Source of the DNA: Sthenelais limicola
Taxonomy: Eukaryota; Annelida; Polychaeta; Phyllodocida; Sigalionidae
Assembly: GCA_942159475.1 (NCBI GenBank)
Contig: OW804094.1
Coordinates: 17,047,708 to 17,111,707 of the forward strand
Length of the DNA: 64,000 bases
Direction: 5' to 3'
In this document: piece after piece, positions 22,201 to 27,676 of the stretch
Position numbering within the stretch: the first letter of the stretch is position 1
Layout: the number at the start of each line of letters is the position of its first letter
The notes under the pieces: model-generated
Seen by the model: the letters and a program-made list of their open reading frames with translations, nothing else
The model's database searches: none
Told to the model about the DNA's origin: nothing
Program-made: the position numbers and the translations under genes

Positions 22201-22521
22201 TATATCACTTTGAAAAATATCAATTTTGCGACTTATGACTCATTTTCCTTAAACACATCACATATATCTCTTCATAAGCAATATACATTTGCATCAGAAT
22301 AGTGTCTCTGGGTATAAGTCATTGATTATATATTTCTTTATAAGGAATAAATATTGTTTGTTTGAAAATATCGAATATATTTCCCTCAAATTCATTACTT
22401 TTTATCATCAATGTAATAAGATTCATGCCAATAAAAGTAATAACATGCCATCTCTAATTTTACTCTGCAGGTGATGACTTTAAGAGCAAGAATGTCCAAT
22501 AAAGTACCCGAGATTGACTAA
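4100..22521 (+). CDS. GABBR2-like: GABA-B receptor subunit 2-like gene, 3' half (8 exons joined)
   Basis: The exons are 4100-4250, 10330-10447, 15767-15871, 16785-16907, 17709-17852, 19477-19665, 21093-21293 and 22471-22521. Each has GT/AG borders and the phases join cleanly: the first junction splits an Arg codon and the rest are phase 0. The product is a class C GPCR of the GABA-B group. It has seven membrane spans, a Cys before TM3 (FCK) paired in the family with a Cys in the second extracellular loop (WICTS), and a C-terminal coiled coil used for heterodimerisation. The stretch [11 protein letters not shown] before TM6 matches the subunit 2 style rather than subunit 1. Family knowledge: subunit 2 couples to Gi/o while subunit 1 binds GABA. 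The extracellular Venus-flytrap domain lies upstream of the window. The tail after TM7 is only about 83 residues, short beside vertebrate subunit 2. An invertebrate paralogue outside the strict subunit 2 orthology group remains possible. Confidence 0.85.
4289..4529 (+). repeat. MITE-A copy 1
   Basis: MITE-A is a family of about 240 bp with near-palindromic ends (ATGGGTCAGATTTTCAGAAA and its complement at the far end), flanked by TA. This copy has a mutated left end (ATGAATCAGATTTTGAG). It starts 39 bp after the TM1 donor. Confidence 0.8.
4549..4898 (+). repeat. MITE-C copy 1
   Basis: This inverted-repeat element of about 350 bp has ends AATAGGGGATTTGCATG and GCAACTCCCCTATT. The right end contains AAAATGGCGGC, a YY1-type motif. 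Copies recur at 26711 (inverted) and 37140. Confidence 0.8.
5049..5475 (+). repeat. MITE-B copy 1
   Basis: MITE-B is about 415 bp with inverted ends TGTGATGTGTTTCAGGAAAA and the complement (CTGAAACACATCACATA), and a T-rich interior. This copy is complete and diverged. Confidence 0.8.
5577..6019 (-). repeat. 3' LTR of non-coding LTR element 1
   Basis: It begins TGTAGTGAATTG and ends TTTGTACCACA on the + strand, and matches 8929-9371 along its full 443 bp. TTTATT near 5667 is AATAAA on the element's own strand, the likely LTR polyadenylation signal. Confidence 0.9.
6020..8928 (-). other. Internal region of non-coding LTR element 1
   Basis: No long ORF on either strand. Short tandem repeats occur at 7727-7935 (about 2.5 copies of a unit near 75 bp with CCTGACATC and GGGCTCTCTGATCCTG) and at 8165-8335 (GCCGGAATGCC-type units). 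These are probably leader-like sequence near the 5' LTR. Confidence 0.75.
8165..8335. repeat. Minisatellite with GCCGGAATGCC core
   Basis: Imperfect units of about 9-20 bp built on GCCGGAATGCC or GCCAGAATGCC repeat over 170 bp inside the non-coding LTR element. The interpreted peptides differ in each frame, so this is not coding. Confidence 0.75.
8929..9371 (-). repeat. 5' LTR of non-coding LTR element 1
   Basis: This is the second 443-bp copy. The primer-binding site lies directly beside it at 8913-8925, so it is the 5' LTR of a minus-strand element. Confidence 0.9.
9492..10294 (+). mobile_element. Internally deleted LTR retrotransposon directly upstream of the TM2 exon
   Basis: The left part (9492 to about 9679) matches the first 188 bp of the complete right LTR (9840-10294). 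Between them lies about 160 bp ending in the polypurine tract AAAAAAGGGGGAGGGGCA. The target duplication GTTG is present on both sides (9488-9491 and 10295-10298). The element therefore keeps its two outer ends but has lost the 3' part of its 5' LTR and nearly all internal sequence. No coding sequence remains. Its end lies 35 bp from the TM2 exon. Confidence 0.85.
9840..10294 (+). repeat. Complete 3' LTR of the deleted LTR element
   Basis: It is 455 bp, starts TGTGGTGCGCGGCTATGG and ends GGACATTACA. The first 200 bp are strikingly GC-rich (CCGCGCCCGCGCGCG). A TATAAA box-like sequence sits near 10185. Confidence 0.82.
10330..10447 (+). CDS. GABBR2-like: GABA-B receptor-like exon: intracellular loop 1, TM2 and the conserved TM3 cysteine
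   Basis: The exon encodes [17 protein letters not shown], the hallmark loop of GABA-B receptors (IKMSSPYMNN in vertebrate subunit 2), then TM2, and ends LTFCK with the Cys expected before TM3. The acceptor is TTTACTAG at 10322-10329 and the donor is GTAAGT at 10448. The first base completes the Arg codon of the previous exon. An LTR element ends 35 bp upstream and a MITE begins about 9 bp downstream. Confidence 0.88.
10457..10697 (+). repeat. MITE-A copy 2, nine bases after the TM2 donor
   Basis: A complete copy from CTGGGTCAGATTTTCAG to AGATCTGACCCA. It begins within the first ten or so bases of the intron after the TM2 exon, leaving GTAAGTAATAT intact. Confidence 0.85.
10710..10951 (+). 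repeat. MITE-A copy 3
   Basis: A complete copy only about 12 bp after copy 2 and in the same orientation. Confidence 0.85.
11071..11242 (+). repeat. MITE-A copy 4, internally shortened
   Basis: Both ends are present (TATGGGTCAGATTTTCAG and AAATCTGATCCATA), but about 70 bp of the interior is missing. Confidence 0.82.
11513..11755 (+). repeat. MITE-A copy 5
   Basis: A complete copy with both ends, TATTGGGTCATATTTTCAG and AAATCTGACCCATA. It is the fifth + oriented copy in the TM1-TM3 introns. Confidence 0.82.
12059..12169. repeat. 111-bp nested hairpin
   Basis: Outer arms TGGCAGTGTTAGAGGTGGTT and its complement AACCACCTCTAACACTGCCA (24 paired bases in all). Inside are a second pair, GAAATTTCGT/ACGAAATTGC, and a central GGTGC-ATA-GCACC. 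Nearly the whole stretch can fold into one stem. Possibly the tip of a foldback element. Confidence 0.75.
12181..12585. repeat. Inverted-repeat element, about 405 bp
   Basis: The left end TGTATTTATTATACCTC and the right end GAGGTATAATAATACA are complementary with one indel. The interior is not coding. It starts 11 bp after the hairpin at 12059-12169, and the two may belong to one element. Confidence 0.55.
12664..12690. repeat. Poly-T tract
   Basis: An uninterrupted run of about 26-27 T between GAAG and CCATTTACGG. It could be the 3' A tail of a minus-strand retroposon, but no retroposon body is recognisable. Confidence 0.7.
12773..13308. mobile_element. TTAA-flanked inverted-repeat element
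   Basis: AGAGATAAACCAC at the left is the exact complement of GTGGTTTATCTCT at the right, and each is bordered by TTAA (12773-12776 and 13305-13308). A TTAA target is used by piggyBac and Kolobok elements. The 528-bp interior has no transposase, so this is a non-autonomous copy. Confidence 0.72.
13734..14141 (+). repeat. MITE-B copy 2
   Basis: A complete copy from TATGTGATGTGTTTTAG to GGATCACATA, bordered by TA. Confidence 0.8.
14142..15039. other. Intron sequence without recognised features
   Basis: Between MITE-B copy 2 and a tandem duplication. I see no exon, hairpin or repeat family member here. A purine-rich stretch lies at 14385-14405. Confidence 0.5.
15040..15465. repeat. Diverged tandem duplication, about 210-240 bp per copy
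   Basis: Shared landmarks in order are TTGAGTACAGATC/TTGAGTGCTGGAG, TAGATGGTAGT, CTATAAAACCTCA, AATAGGTC and TATCACTTCTTTCCTGTTT. They occur at about 15060-15240 and again at about 15318-15452. No coding pattern. Confidence 0.6.
15767..15871 (+). CDS. GABBR2-like: GABA-B receptor-like exon: TM3
   Basis: The exon is 35 codons long, reads [20 protein letters not shown] and then TWRVYAIF, and ends TKRV. The [10 protein letters not shown] segment at the inner end of TM3 is nearly invariant in the family. The acceptor is TTTGACAG at 15759-15766 and the donor is GTAAGC at 15872. That donor is the first base of the minisatellite that follows. Confidence 0.92.
15872..16703 (+). repeat. Splice-donor minisatellite, 32 units of 26 bp
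   Basis: The array starts at the first intron base after the TM3 exon and holds exactly 32 units of 26 bp with no length change. Units start GTAAGCATTT (variants GTAAGT, GTAAGA and ATGT) and end GCCTATTG (variants TATGG and TATTA). GTAAG is intact in all 32, so every unit carries a near-consensus 5' splice site. Confidence 0.95.
16785..16907 (+). CDS. GABBR2-like: GABA-B receptor-like exon: intracellular loop 2 and TM4
   Basis: The exon is 41 codons long, [19 protein letters not shown] through [12 protein letters not shown] to ETS. The VDP motif after TM4 is typical of GABA-B receptors. The acceptor is TTACTAG at 16778-16784 and the donor is GTACGT at 16908. Phase 0 at both ends. Confidence 0.92.
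16908..17708 (+). other. Intron between TM4 and TM5 exons
   Basis: An 801-bp intron with GTACGT at the start and TTTCAG at the end. I see no family repeat inside; it is the cleanest intron of the gene in this window. Confidence 0.75.
17709..17852 (+). CDS. GABBR2-like: GABA-B receptor-like exon: extracellular loop 2 and TM5
   Basis: The exon is 48 codons long and runs from EEDGGDLLV to AWQTRT. It holds the loop-2 Cys (WICTS) that pairs with the TM3 Cys in class C receptors, then [18 protein letters not shown], the TM5 signature. The acceptor is ATTTCAG at 17702-17708 and the donor is GTAAAA at 17853. Confidence 0.92.
17976..18216 (+). repeat. MITE-A copy 6, diverged
   Basis: The left end is decayed (AGTGAAACCGCCAGAAAATGT); the right end GAAAAACTGACCCATA is clear. 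It lies in the TM5-TM6 intron. Confidence 0.75.
18518..18838. repeat. Inverted-repeat element of about 320 bp
   Basis: GGTTCCACTGCCCTGCTACT at the left mirrors AGTAGCGGGGCAGTGGAATA at the right over about 33 bp. It is non-coding and internal. The tips resemble some hAT elements but no target duplication is clear. Confidence 0.6.
19205..19440 (-). repeat. MITE-A copy 7, reverse orientation
   Basis: From AGAAAATTTACAATTGGC to CTGGAAATTTCACCCC. It sits between two copies of an 18-bp intron sequence (19155-19172 and 19448-19465) and ends 37 bp before the TM6-TM7 exon. Confidence 0.78.
19477..19665 (+). CDS. GABBR2-like: GABA-B receptor-like exon: intracellular loop 3, TM6 and TM7
   Basis: The exon is 63 codons long. 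It opens [13 protein letters not shown] (subunit 2 style), passes through TM6 ([12 protein letters not shown]) and TM7, and ends ELIIFIPK, where FxPK is the conserved inner end of TM7. The acceptor is CTCCAG at 19471-19476 and the donor is GTAAAT at 19666. An 18-bp stretch of its pyrimidine tract is repeated upstream across a MITE (19155-19172). Confidence 0.92.
19721..19962 (-). repeat. MITE-A copy 8, reverse orientation
   Basis: A complete copy from TATGGGTCAGATTTTCAG to CAATCTGACCCATA, 55 bp after the TM6-TM7 donor. Confidence 0.83.
19963..21092 (+). other. Intron upstream of the coiled-coil exon
   Basis: AT-rich sequence without a recognised exon or family repeat. A TTTTTATTCAGGAC stretch near 20195 could mark the 3' end of an unidentified minus-strand retroposon, but no body can be read. 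Confidence 0.45.
21093..21293 (+). CDS. GABBR2-like: GABA-B receptor-like exon: C-tail and coiled coil
   Basis: The exon is 67 codons, with acceptor ACTTAATAG and donor GTAAGT at 21294. After an acidic, Gly- and Ser-rich linker it enters a heptad repeat with Leu47, Ile54 and Ile61 at one position and Asn50, Ser57 and Leu64 at the other. The heptads continue into the next exon (Val68, Leu71, Met75). In vertebrates the equivalent coiled coil pairs the two subunits and masks a retention signal in subunit 1. Confidence 0.82.
21845..22265 (-). repeat. MITE-B copy 3, reverse orientation
   Basis: A complete copy from TTGATGTGTTTCAGGAAAA to AAACACATCACATA, in the last intron of the receptor gene. 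Confidence 0.8.
22471..22521 (+). CDS. GABBR2-like: GABA-B receptor-like terminal exon
   Basis: Sixteen codons and a TAA stop (22519-22521) follow the acceptor TACTCTGCAG at 22461-22470. The residues [16 protein letters not shown] continue the heptad pattern of the preceding exon and then stop. Phase 0 entry fits the previous donor. The exon is short, but the frame and heptad register both support it. Confidence 0.78.
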   Translation: MMTLRARMSNKVPEID

Positions 22522-22546
22522 TAGTGGACAACAACAGGTTTCCTAA

Positions 22547-22760
22547 AGGGTGGTCTCCACTGGCTGCGGTAAGCTCTGCGGTAAGCCTTGCGATGGCTTT
22601 TGCTGGTTCTGTAGGTGGAGAGGAATGACAATGTCCTTGCTTACATGGTCGGTAAATCACGTATAGGGAGGACCTCGCCACTCCTCACCAACACAGCACC
22701 ATCACAAGGCTTACCACAGAGCTTACCGCAGAGCTTACTGCAGCCAGTGGAGATCACCCT
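22547..22760. repeat. Harbinger-like MITE in the receptor 3' UTR
   Basis: A 214-bp element with inverted ends of about 44 bp (AGGGTGGTCTCCACTGGCTG and its complement, with AAGCTCTGCGGTAAGC inside each arm). It is flanked by the 3-bp duplication TAA, the target preference of PIF/Harbinger elements. It starts 26 bp after the stop codon. Confidence 0.78.
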
Positions 22761-22839
22761 TAACTCTGCTGACACGCCGTCATCCCCTCTTATTAGTCGC
22801 ATTAGGGACTGTTCATAATCAATCCTTTCGGCAGTCCGT

Positions 22840-22918
22840 GGAAGACCTGTCCTGTTTTAGAATTGTCCGACCTTTTTTAACCAAGATCACACAATAAAGA
22901 ATTGTTTAATTGAATTGA
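22840..22918 (+). repeat. Short retroposon-like 3' tail
   Basis: GTCCGTGGAAGACC, GAATTGTCCGACC, then ACAATAAAGAATTGTTTAA and TGAATTGAA. A related string (AGTGGAAGGCC, AATTTCCCGACCC, ACAATAAGGAATTTTTTAA) occurs at 60108-60215, ending in TGAAT repeats. Confidence 0.45.
22893..22898 (+). terminator. Candidate polyadenylation signal AATAAA
   Basis: This is the first AATAAA after the receptor stop codon, 372 bases downstream. It sits in a retroposon-like tail, so its use by the gene is an inference. Confidence 0.4.
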
Positions 22919-23328
22919 ACCACTGCGGGGAGTGGAGAATTTGCGAAAGATTATTCTGCATCGTTGTATGACCCCTCGCCCCTACCCCATTTAAGTCTTG
23001 TGCAAAACCTCTTGAAGTTTATACAAAATTACCTGACCACTCCCCTTTCCCACCTTCCCACTTATCATCATTGTAGTTCTGACCCTGAAAATTCTCGTCA
23101 TCTCGGTTACAGTGTGTGGTATGCGAATTTAACACCAGTGATAATTGTCGCTCCCACCACTACCCAGAAGCGGTCAACAAAGCTTCTGGTTTCAGTGCTA
23201 AAACACCACATTTGTTAGACAATTGACTGCCGATTCGCCAATTTTTAATCAATTAGGGAAATTTGAAGACTTCTGTGTTGCTGATATCATTGCAATTCTT
23301 CTGATAAATAACATTAGTTTGTCTCGAA

Positions 23329-23566
23329 TATGGGTCAGATTTTCAGAAAATGTACAATTCAACTTCACCAATTTTCTGAAATAACCCAAATTTCAGACGA
23401 AAATAAAGTTCAAAATAGAGTTCAACCTAACCACATAGCTAGAATCAATGCAATGCAGAATATACTTGAATTTACCTAGTATTGACCAAATTGCAGCCTT
23501 ATTTAGCAGAATTTACTAAATGTGTACAGCTGCCAATTGTACATTTTCTGAAAATCTGACCCATAT
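23329..23566 (+). repeat. MITE-A copy 9
   Basis: A complete copy from TATGGGTCAGATTTTCAG to AAATCTGACCCATA. Confidence 0.85.
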
Positions 23567-24077
23567 ACACTTTCCTGTACGCATTGGAGTATGCAGAACC
23601 ATAGTGGCGGTGCGGTACCATCTCCCTAGCACTTGACAATAGCTAAACATAGCAGAGGAAGAATGCGCTCTGTCCAGATTAGTTCCAAATTTAAACATTA
23701 GGCGGTGGCTAGATCGAATAGCGGTATTTGGAATAGCAACAATTCTCCTCTCCCCACCCAGTAGTTAAAAATGAACAGTCCCATCTAATTGTTATCCTTA
23801 GTGAAACAGTGCCGTCAGAGGCAAGTTGAAATTGGTAAAAATCTATATTTCTAAATAGGGATTCAGGTTATGTGTATAGTCTTATTTGATGAAATAATTG
23901 TAAATGATTGTAGTAAGATATTAAATTGATGTTGTAGTTATTGTGCTAATTGTATTTTTCGTGTAAGTAGAGTGTCCACTAGGCGGTAGCAATGATGGCC
24001 AGCTTGTGCTGCCCTCTGTTAGTTAAATCCCGCAGATACCAATATATTAACCTCCTATGGCCAGTAACATAATATTA
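23567..24077. other. Intergenic sequence, nothing recognised
   Basis: I see no ORF of note, RNA gene or repeat family member between MITE-A copy 9 and MITE-B copy 4. Confidence 0.5.
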
Positions 24078-24490
24078 TATGTGATGTGTTTCAGGAAATT
24101 GAGTCATAAGTCGCAAAAAATGAATTTTGAGATACCATTATATTTGAAAAGATGAGATCAAGCCGATTCCAATGATAGTAAACAGTCTAATGATCTAATA
24201 AGTATTTCTAGATTTAAAGTTTGATATTTTTCGTTTTTGAAAAAAAAAATCCAATATTTCTGGGGGTCAATAAACAGTAAAGTAACCAAATATACTCCAT
24301 ATGAGGACCTTTAAAACGCAGGGATATGTTACATAGATTGTCCTGAAATTTGATACATCGATTGATATAGCTATAAGTGATCAACCCACCAAAAATTATA
24401 ACATTCCAAACATGTGATCTTGTGACAAAAACACTTTGAAAAATATCAATTTTGCGACTTATGACTCATTTTCCTGAAACACATAACATA
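24078..24490 (-). repeat. MITE-B copy 4, reverse orientation
   Basis: A complete copy from TGTGATGTGTTTCAGGAAAT to CCTGAAACACATAACATA. Both flanks are AATATTATA-rich. Confidence 0.83.
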
Positions 24491-25169
24491 ATATTATAAT
24501 ATTATATACAGGGTAATACACAAGTTGGTTGAAGGAGCGTGAATATTGCCCGAATTGAAGCATAGTTTAGACTACCATTGAGGGTTGTACACACTGTAAA
24601 TGAATGAATACATACTACCGTTTTTTCGACCAGGAATATCAGTCGAAGCCTGTGCCTTCTTGTGACATCCCTGGTTGAAAAAACTTGCGGGCATCGTATA
24701 CACAGTAAGGCAGATACCAACCTCATTACATCCTATCATATTATTATATATGTTTTTAATAATAGAAATAGGCTTTTTTTAGTCATGTATGCTGTAAACT
24801 TGGTAAAAAACACATTGTTTGCCATTACTACCTCCTATAACTCACTAGTGATATATACTCACTGTGCATAGCTCACTCCAGATATGTTGTTCCCCGAGCA
24901 ATGCTATCTAATAAATTCAGTTACATGGACAGTGGCTTCCAATAAGTCAATAAGACGTTTTATACCAGAAAGTATAATGGAGGTTTGTAATCAGTTCAAT
25001 TAACATGTCAGGAGAGGGAGGACACCTGAGGTGTTGAGAGTCGATAACTTTACAAAGCGACATTTGCTAATTATTACATACTGATTTGTTGAAAGGTAAG
25101 ACACATTTATTTCGTGTTTACCTAATCCATGCTGAATTAGCTGCGGAATTGTCATGATAATGTCCTAAA
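24491..25169. other. Intergenic sequence with a small hairpin
   Basis: A 15-bp stem (GTTTTTTCGACCAGG with CCTGGTTGAAAAAAC, one mismatch) spans 24618-24684. Nothing else is recognised. Confidence 0.45.
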
Positions 25170-25588
25170 ATGTGATGTGTTTCAGGAAAATGAGTCATAA
25201 GTCCCAAAACTGATATTTTTCAAAGTGTTTTTTTCACAAGATCACTTTATGGGAATGTTTTAGTTTTTGCAGGGTTTATCTTGTATAGCTATATCAATCG
25301 ATGTATCAAATTTCAAGACAATCTATGTAATTTATCCTTTCATTTTAAAGGTCCTCATATGGACTACATTTAGTTACTTTACTGTTTATTGACCCCCAGA
25401 AATATTGGAAAATCTTTTTTTTTTCAAAAACGAAAATATCAAACTTAAAATCTAGAAATACTTATTAGATTATTAGACTGTTTACTATCATTGGAATCGG
25501 CTTGATCTCATCTTTTCAAATATAATGGTATTTCAAAATCTATTTTTTTGCGACCCATGACTCATTTTTGACTCAAACACATCACAAA
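25170..25588 (+). repeat. MITE-B copy 5
   Basis: A complete copy, from TGTGATGTGTTTCAGGAAAA to CAAACACATCACAAATA. Confidence 0.83.
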
Positions 25589-25699
25589 TAGGAACCCGAT
25601 CAAAAAGAGCTTTAATACTGCATGTATTCAAAAGAGCTTTTGAAAAGCCTGAAGTCACATGCTTAAGGGTCAAATCACCAGGATATGGACAATCACCAG

Positions 25700-25910
25700 T
25701 TTTACATATTCATCAAATTCGACTAGATTTGACTGAAAAATGGTAAATACCACGTATATCTGAGTACATTTGGTGTATATCATCGGGTTGATTCAAAGGA
25801 TGTGTTTGGTTGTGTTGAATTGTGCTTTGAGTCTCATTTTTGTATTAAATCCGGGTTATTTGGGAAGATTTCTGAATGTGAATTGTGCATTTTCTGGAAA
25901 TTCCACCCTT
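25700..25910 (-). repeat. MITE-A copy 10, truncated
   Basis: In reverse orientation; the left 30 bp are missing or unrecognisable. The right end reads GTGCATTTTCTGGAAATTCC. Confidence 0.7.
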
Positions 25911-26710
25911 ATATTAAGTATCCTCCAATAAATGCCATCCATTACCACAGTCAGCTGAAGTATACATGTATGTATACACCATTATATTGTTGTAAGGGAT
26001 AAGAGGCTTTAGTTAACTGTCCAACCTTATCTAGATCCTATCTATCCATCTTAAATTAAATTAATATATATGTTAAGGGTTGATATGAGGCTGGATACAT
26101 GTTATTATTGTTAATGTTGTGGAATAAAGATAATATTTCTAATGTTTTGTTTAAACATTTTTATTGGCCAGACATTTAAATACAATTACAATTAATTCAT
26201 GTATTAAGATCGAGATAGGTTCATTGTTAAAATGAAGAACTGGGAAAATGAACGATATGTAAGCGGGTTAGATACCCAGGATGTGTGAAAACACTGAATA
26301 TGTCCTTCCTTGTGTCTATTTTGATTGACTAATCGAGTATCATTATTTTCATTTGATTTGATTGATTGATCGAGTATTATTGTCTACATTTGATTTGATG
26401 CTGAATATGACCTATTGTTATTGGAACATTGTGAAGATGAATTCTTAATAGAACTTTTAAAAAAAGTAGTATGGAGACAAAGTCACTTTAATTTAATAAG
26501 ACAAAAATGGGCAACGTATGAAAACTTCCCTGAGGGATAGTGCGGTTTTTTTTCTAAAAAATTTGTTTAAATATTGTATATTGGCCTGAAATGAAATAAA
26601 AAAAAAATGTATACATGTATGTTTACCACAATAAACATCACAACGATCATGCATTCTGTGTCTGTGTTTGTGCAGGGTAAGAAGAGTGTCCATTACAGGT
26701 TATTTGATTT
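25911..26710. other. Intergenic sequence, nothing certain
   Basis: Two short related stretches (TTGATTGACTAATCGAGTAT, 26322-26341, and TTGATTGATTGATCGAGTAT, 26359-26378) and a TTTTTATTGG near 26157 are the only patterns I notice. Confidence 0.4.
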
Positions 26711-27052
26711 CAATAGGGGATTTGCATAGCCGCCATTTTGAATTTTGATTCGCATAGAATTATGGGACTAATAGTACAGTATAAAATCTATAGAAAACAT
26801 ACTATGTTCAGCATGGGATATCTATCAATGCTCTAATGTCAATATCCATGTGTTTTACTTGTTTCCATGATAGAAGCCACTTTCCCATCATGCATTTGGT
26901 TTTCATAGATCCTTTATAAAAGCTAAGATATCGGTGAAAACATCCCTGCTATTTTTTATAAAAATGTTGACAAATATTTGTATGTCAGATTCCATCAGAA
27001 TCCTTCCCATGATGCACAATAACAGACATGCGCAGTGGCAAATCCCCTATTG
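26711..27052 (-). repeat. MITE-C copy 2, inverted
   Basis: From CAATAGGGGATTTGCATAGC to GCAAATCCCCTATTG. It carries GCCGCCATTTT, the complement of the YY1-like motif seen in copies 1 and 3. Confidence 0.83.
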
Positions 27053-27087
27053 ATTTTTTTAAAAAATGGGGATTAAGATAGAACTAA

Positions 27088-27233
27088 ACGATAGCTGCAT
27101 ATGCGACGGCGTATTCACAAAACGCAAGTGGCTTTTGGTGAATGTCTTTCACAAGTGCAGAAGGCATGCATGGAAGTCATGCACCGAAAGACACAAGCAT
27201 TTTGTGAATGCGTTGTCGCATATGCATCTCTTG
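27088..27233. repeat. Imperfect palindrome of about 145 bp
   Basis: The arms GCTGCATATGCGACGGCGTA/TTCACAAAAC and GCATTTTGTGAATGCG/TTGTCGCATATGCATC pair over about 33 bp. Inner pairs GTCTTTC/GAAAGAC and CATGCATGG/AGTCATGC add to the stem. No coding sequence. Confidence 0.7.
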
Positions 27234-27294
27234 TGTAGTTTTATTTTTATGCCATGATATATATTTGTTTGTTTGTTTGTTTGTTTTCTTTATT

Positions 27295-27676
27295 GATAGC
27301 ATTTTATCAGTTACACGATAATAGTTTTCAGCATATCAGAAATCTTAAGGAAAAAGTACTAATCAAATATTTAAACAATTTAAGAATTACTAGACATCAT
27401 AAAGCAATCGAGACCTCTATGGCTCAGCCGGCCTTACATACAACAGAGGCTCATCCTACCGTTAGATAACAACAGCAACTTTCCTTTACATGTGCTATGT
27501 CGCCACCTGGTAATAATAGTCAACTACTCTTTACTACAATCAGATACTAAGCTATGCTAGTGGTGTAGTAGAACATATCGATAAAAACAAAGAACAATTT
27601 TTATGTGTTTTCTCATGAGATAAAATGATTAAAACTGGTTCGGGTCTGGGTCCACAAAATAATCCTAGTATCCTTT
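27295..27676 (-). other. 3' UTR of the NADAR-bearing LINE
   Basis: Non-coding sequence between the ORF2 stop and the AATAAA plus (CAAA)n tail. Confidence 0.6.

Larger units (their letters stand above)
22522..22918 (+). other. Putative 3' UTR of the GABA-B receptor-like gene
   Basis: Sequence after the stop contains a Harbinger-like MITE (22547-22760) and then a short retroposon-like tail with AATAAA at 22893-22898 and TGAATTGAA at the end. The tail resembles those at about 60105-60215 and 63900-63950, so the polyadenylation signal may have been brought by a retroposon. Confidence 0.45.

Noticed and set aside
24618..24684. Small hairpin considered as a microRNA-like gene
   Set aside because: A stem of only 15 bp with a 37-base loop does not fit a precursor, and no expression evidence is available.
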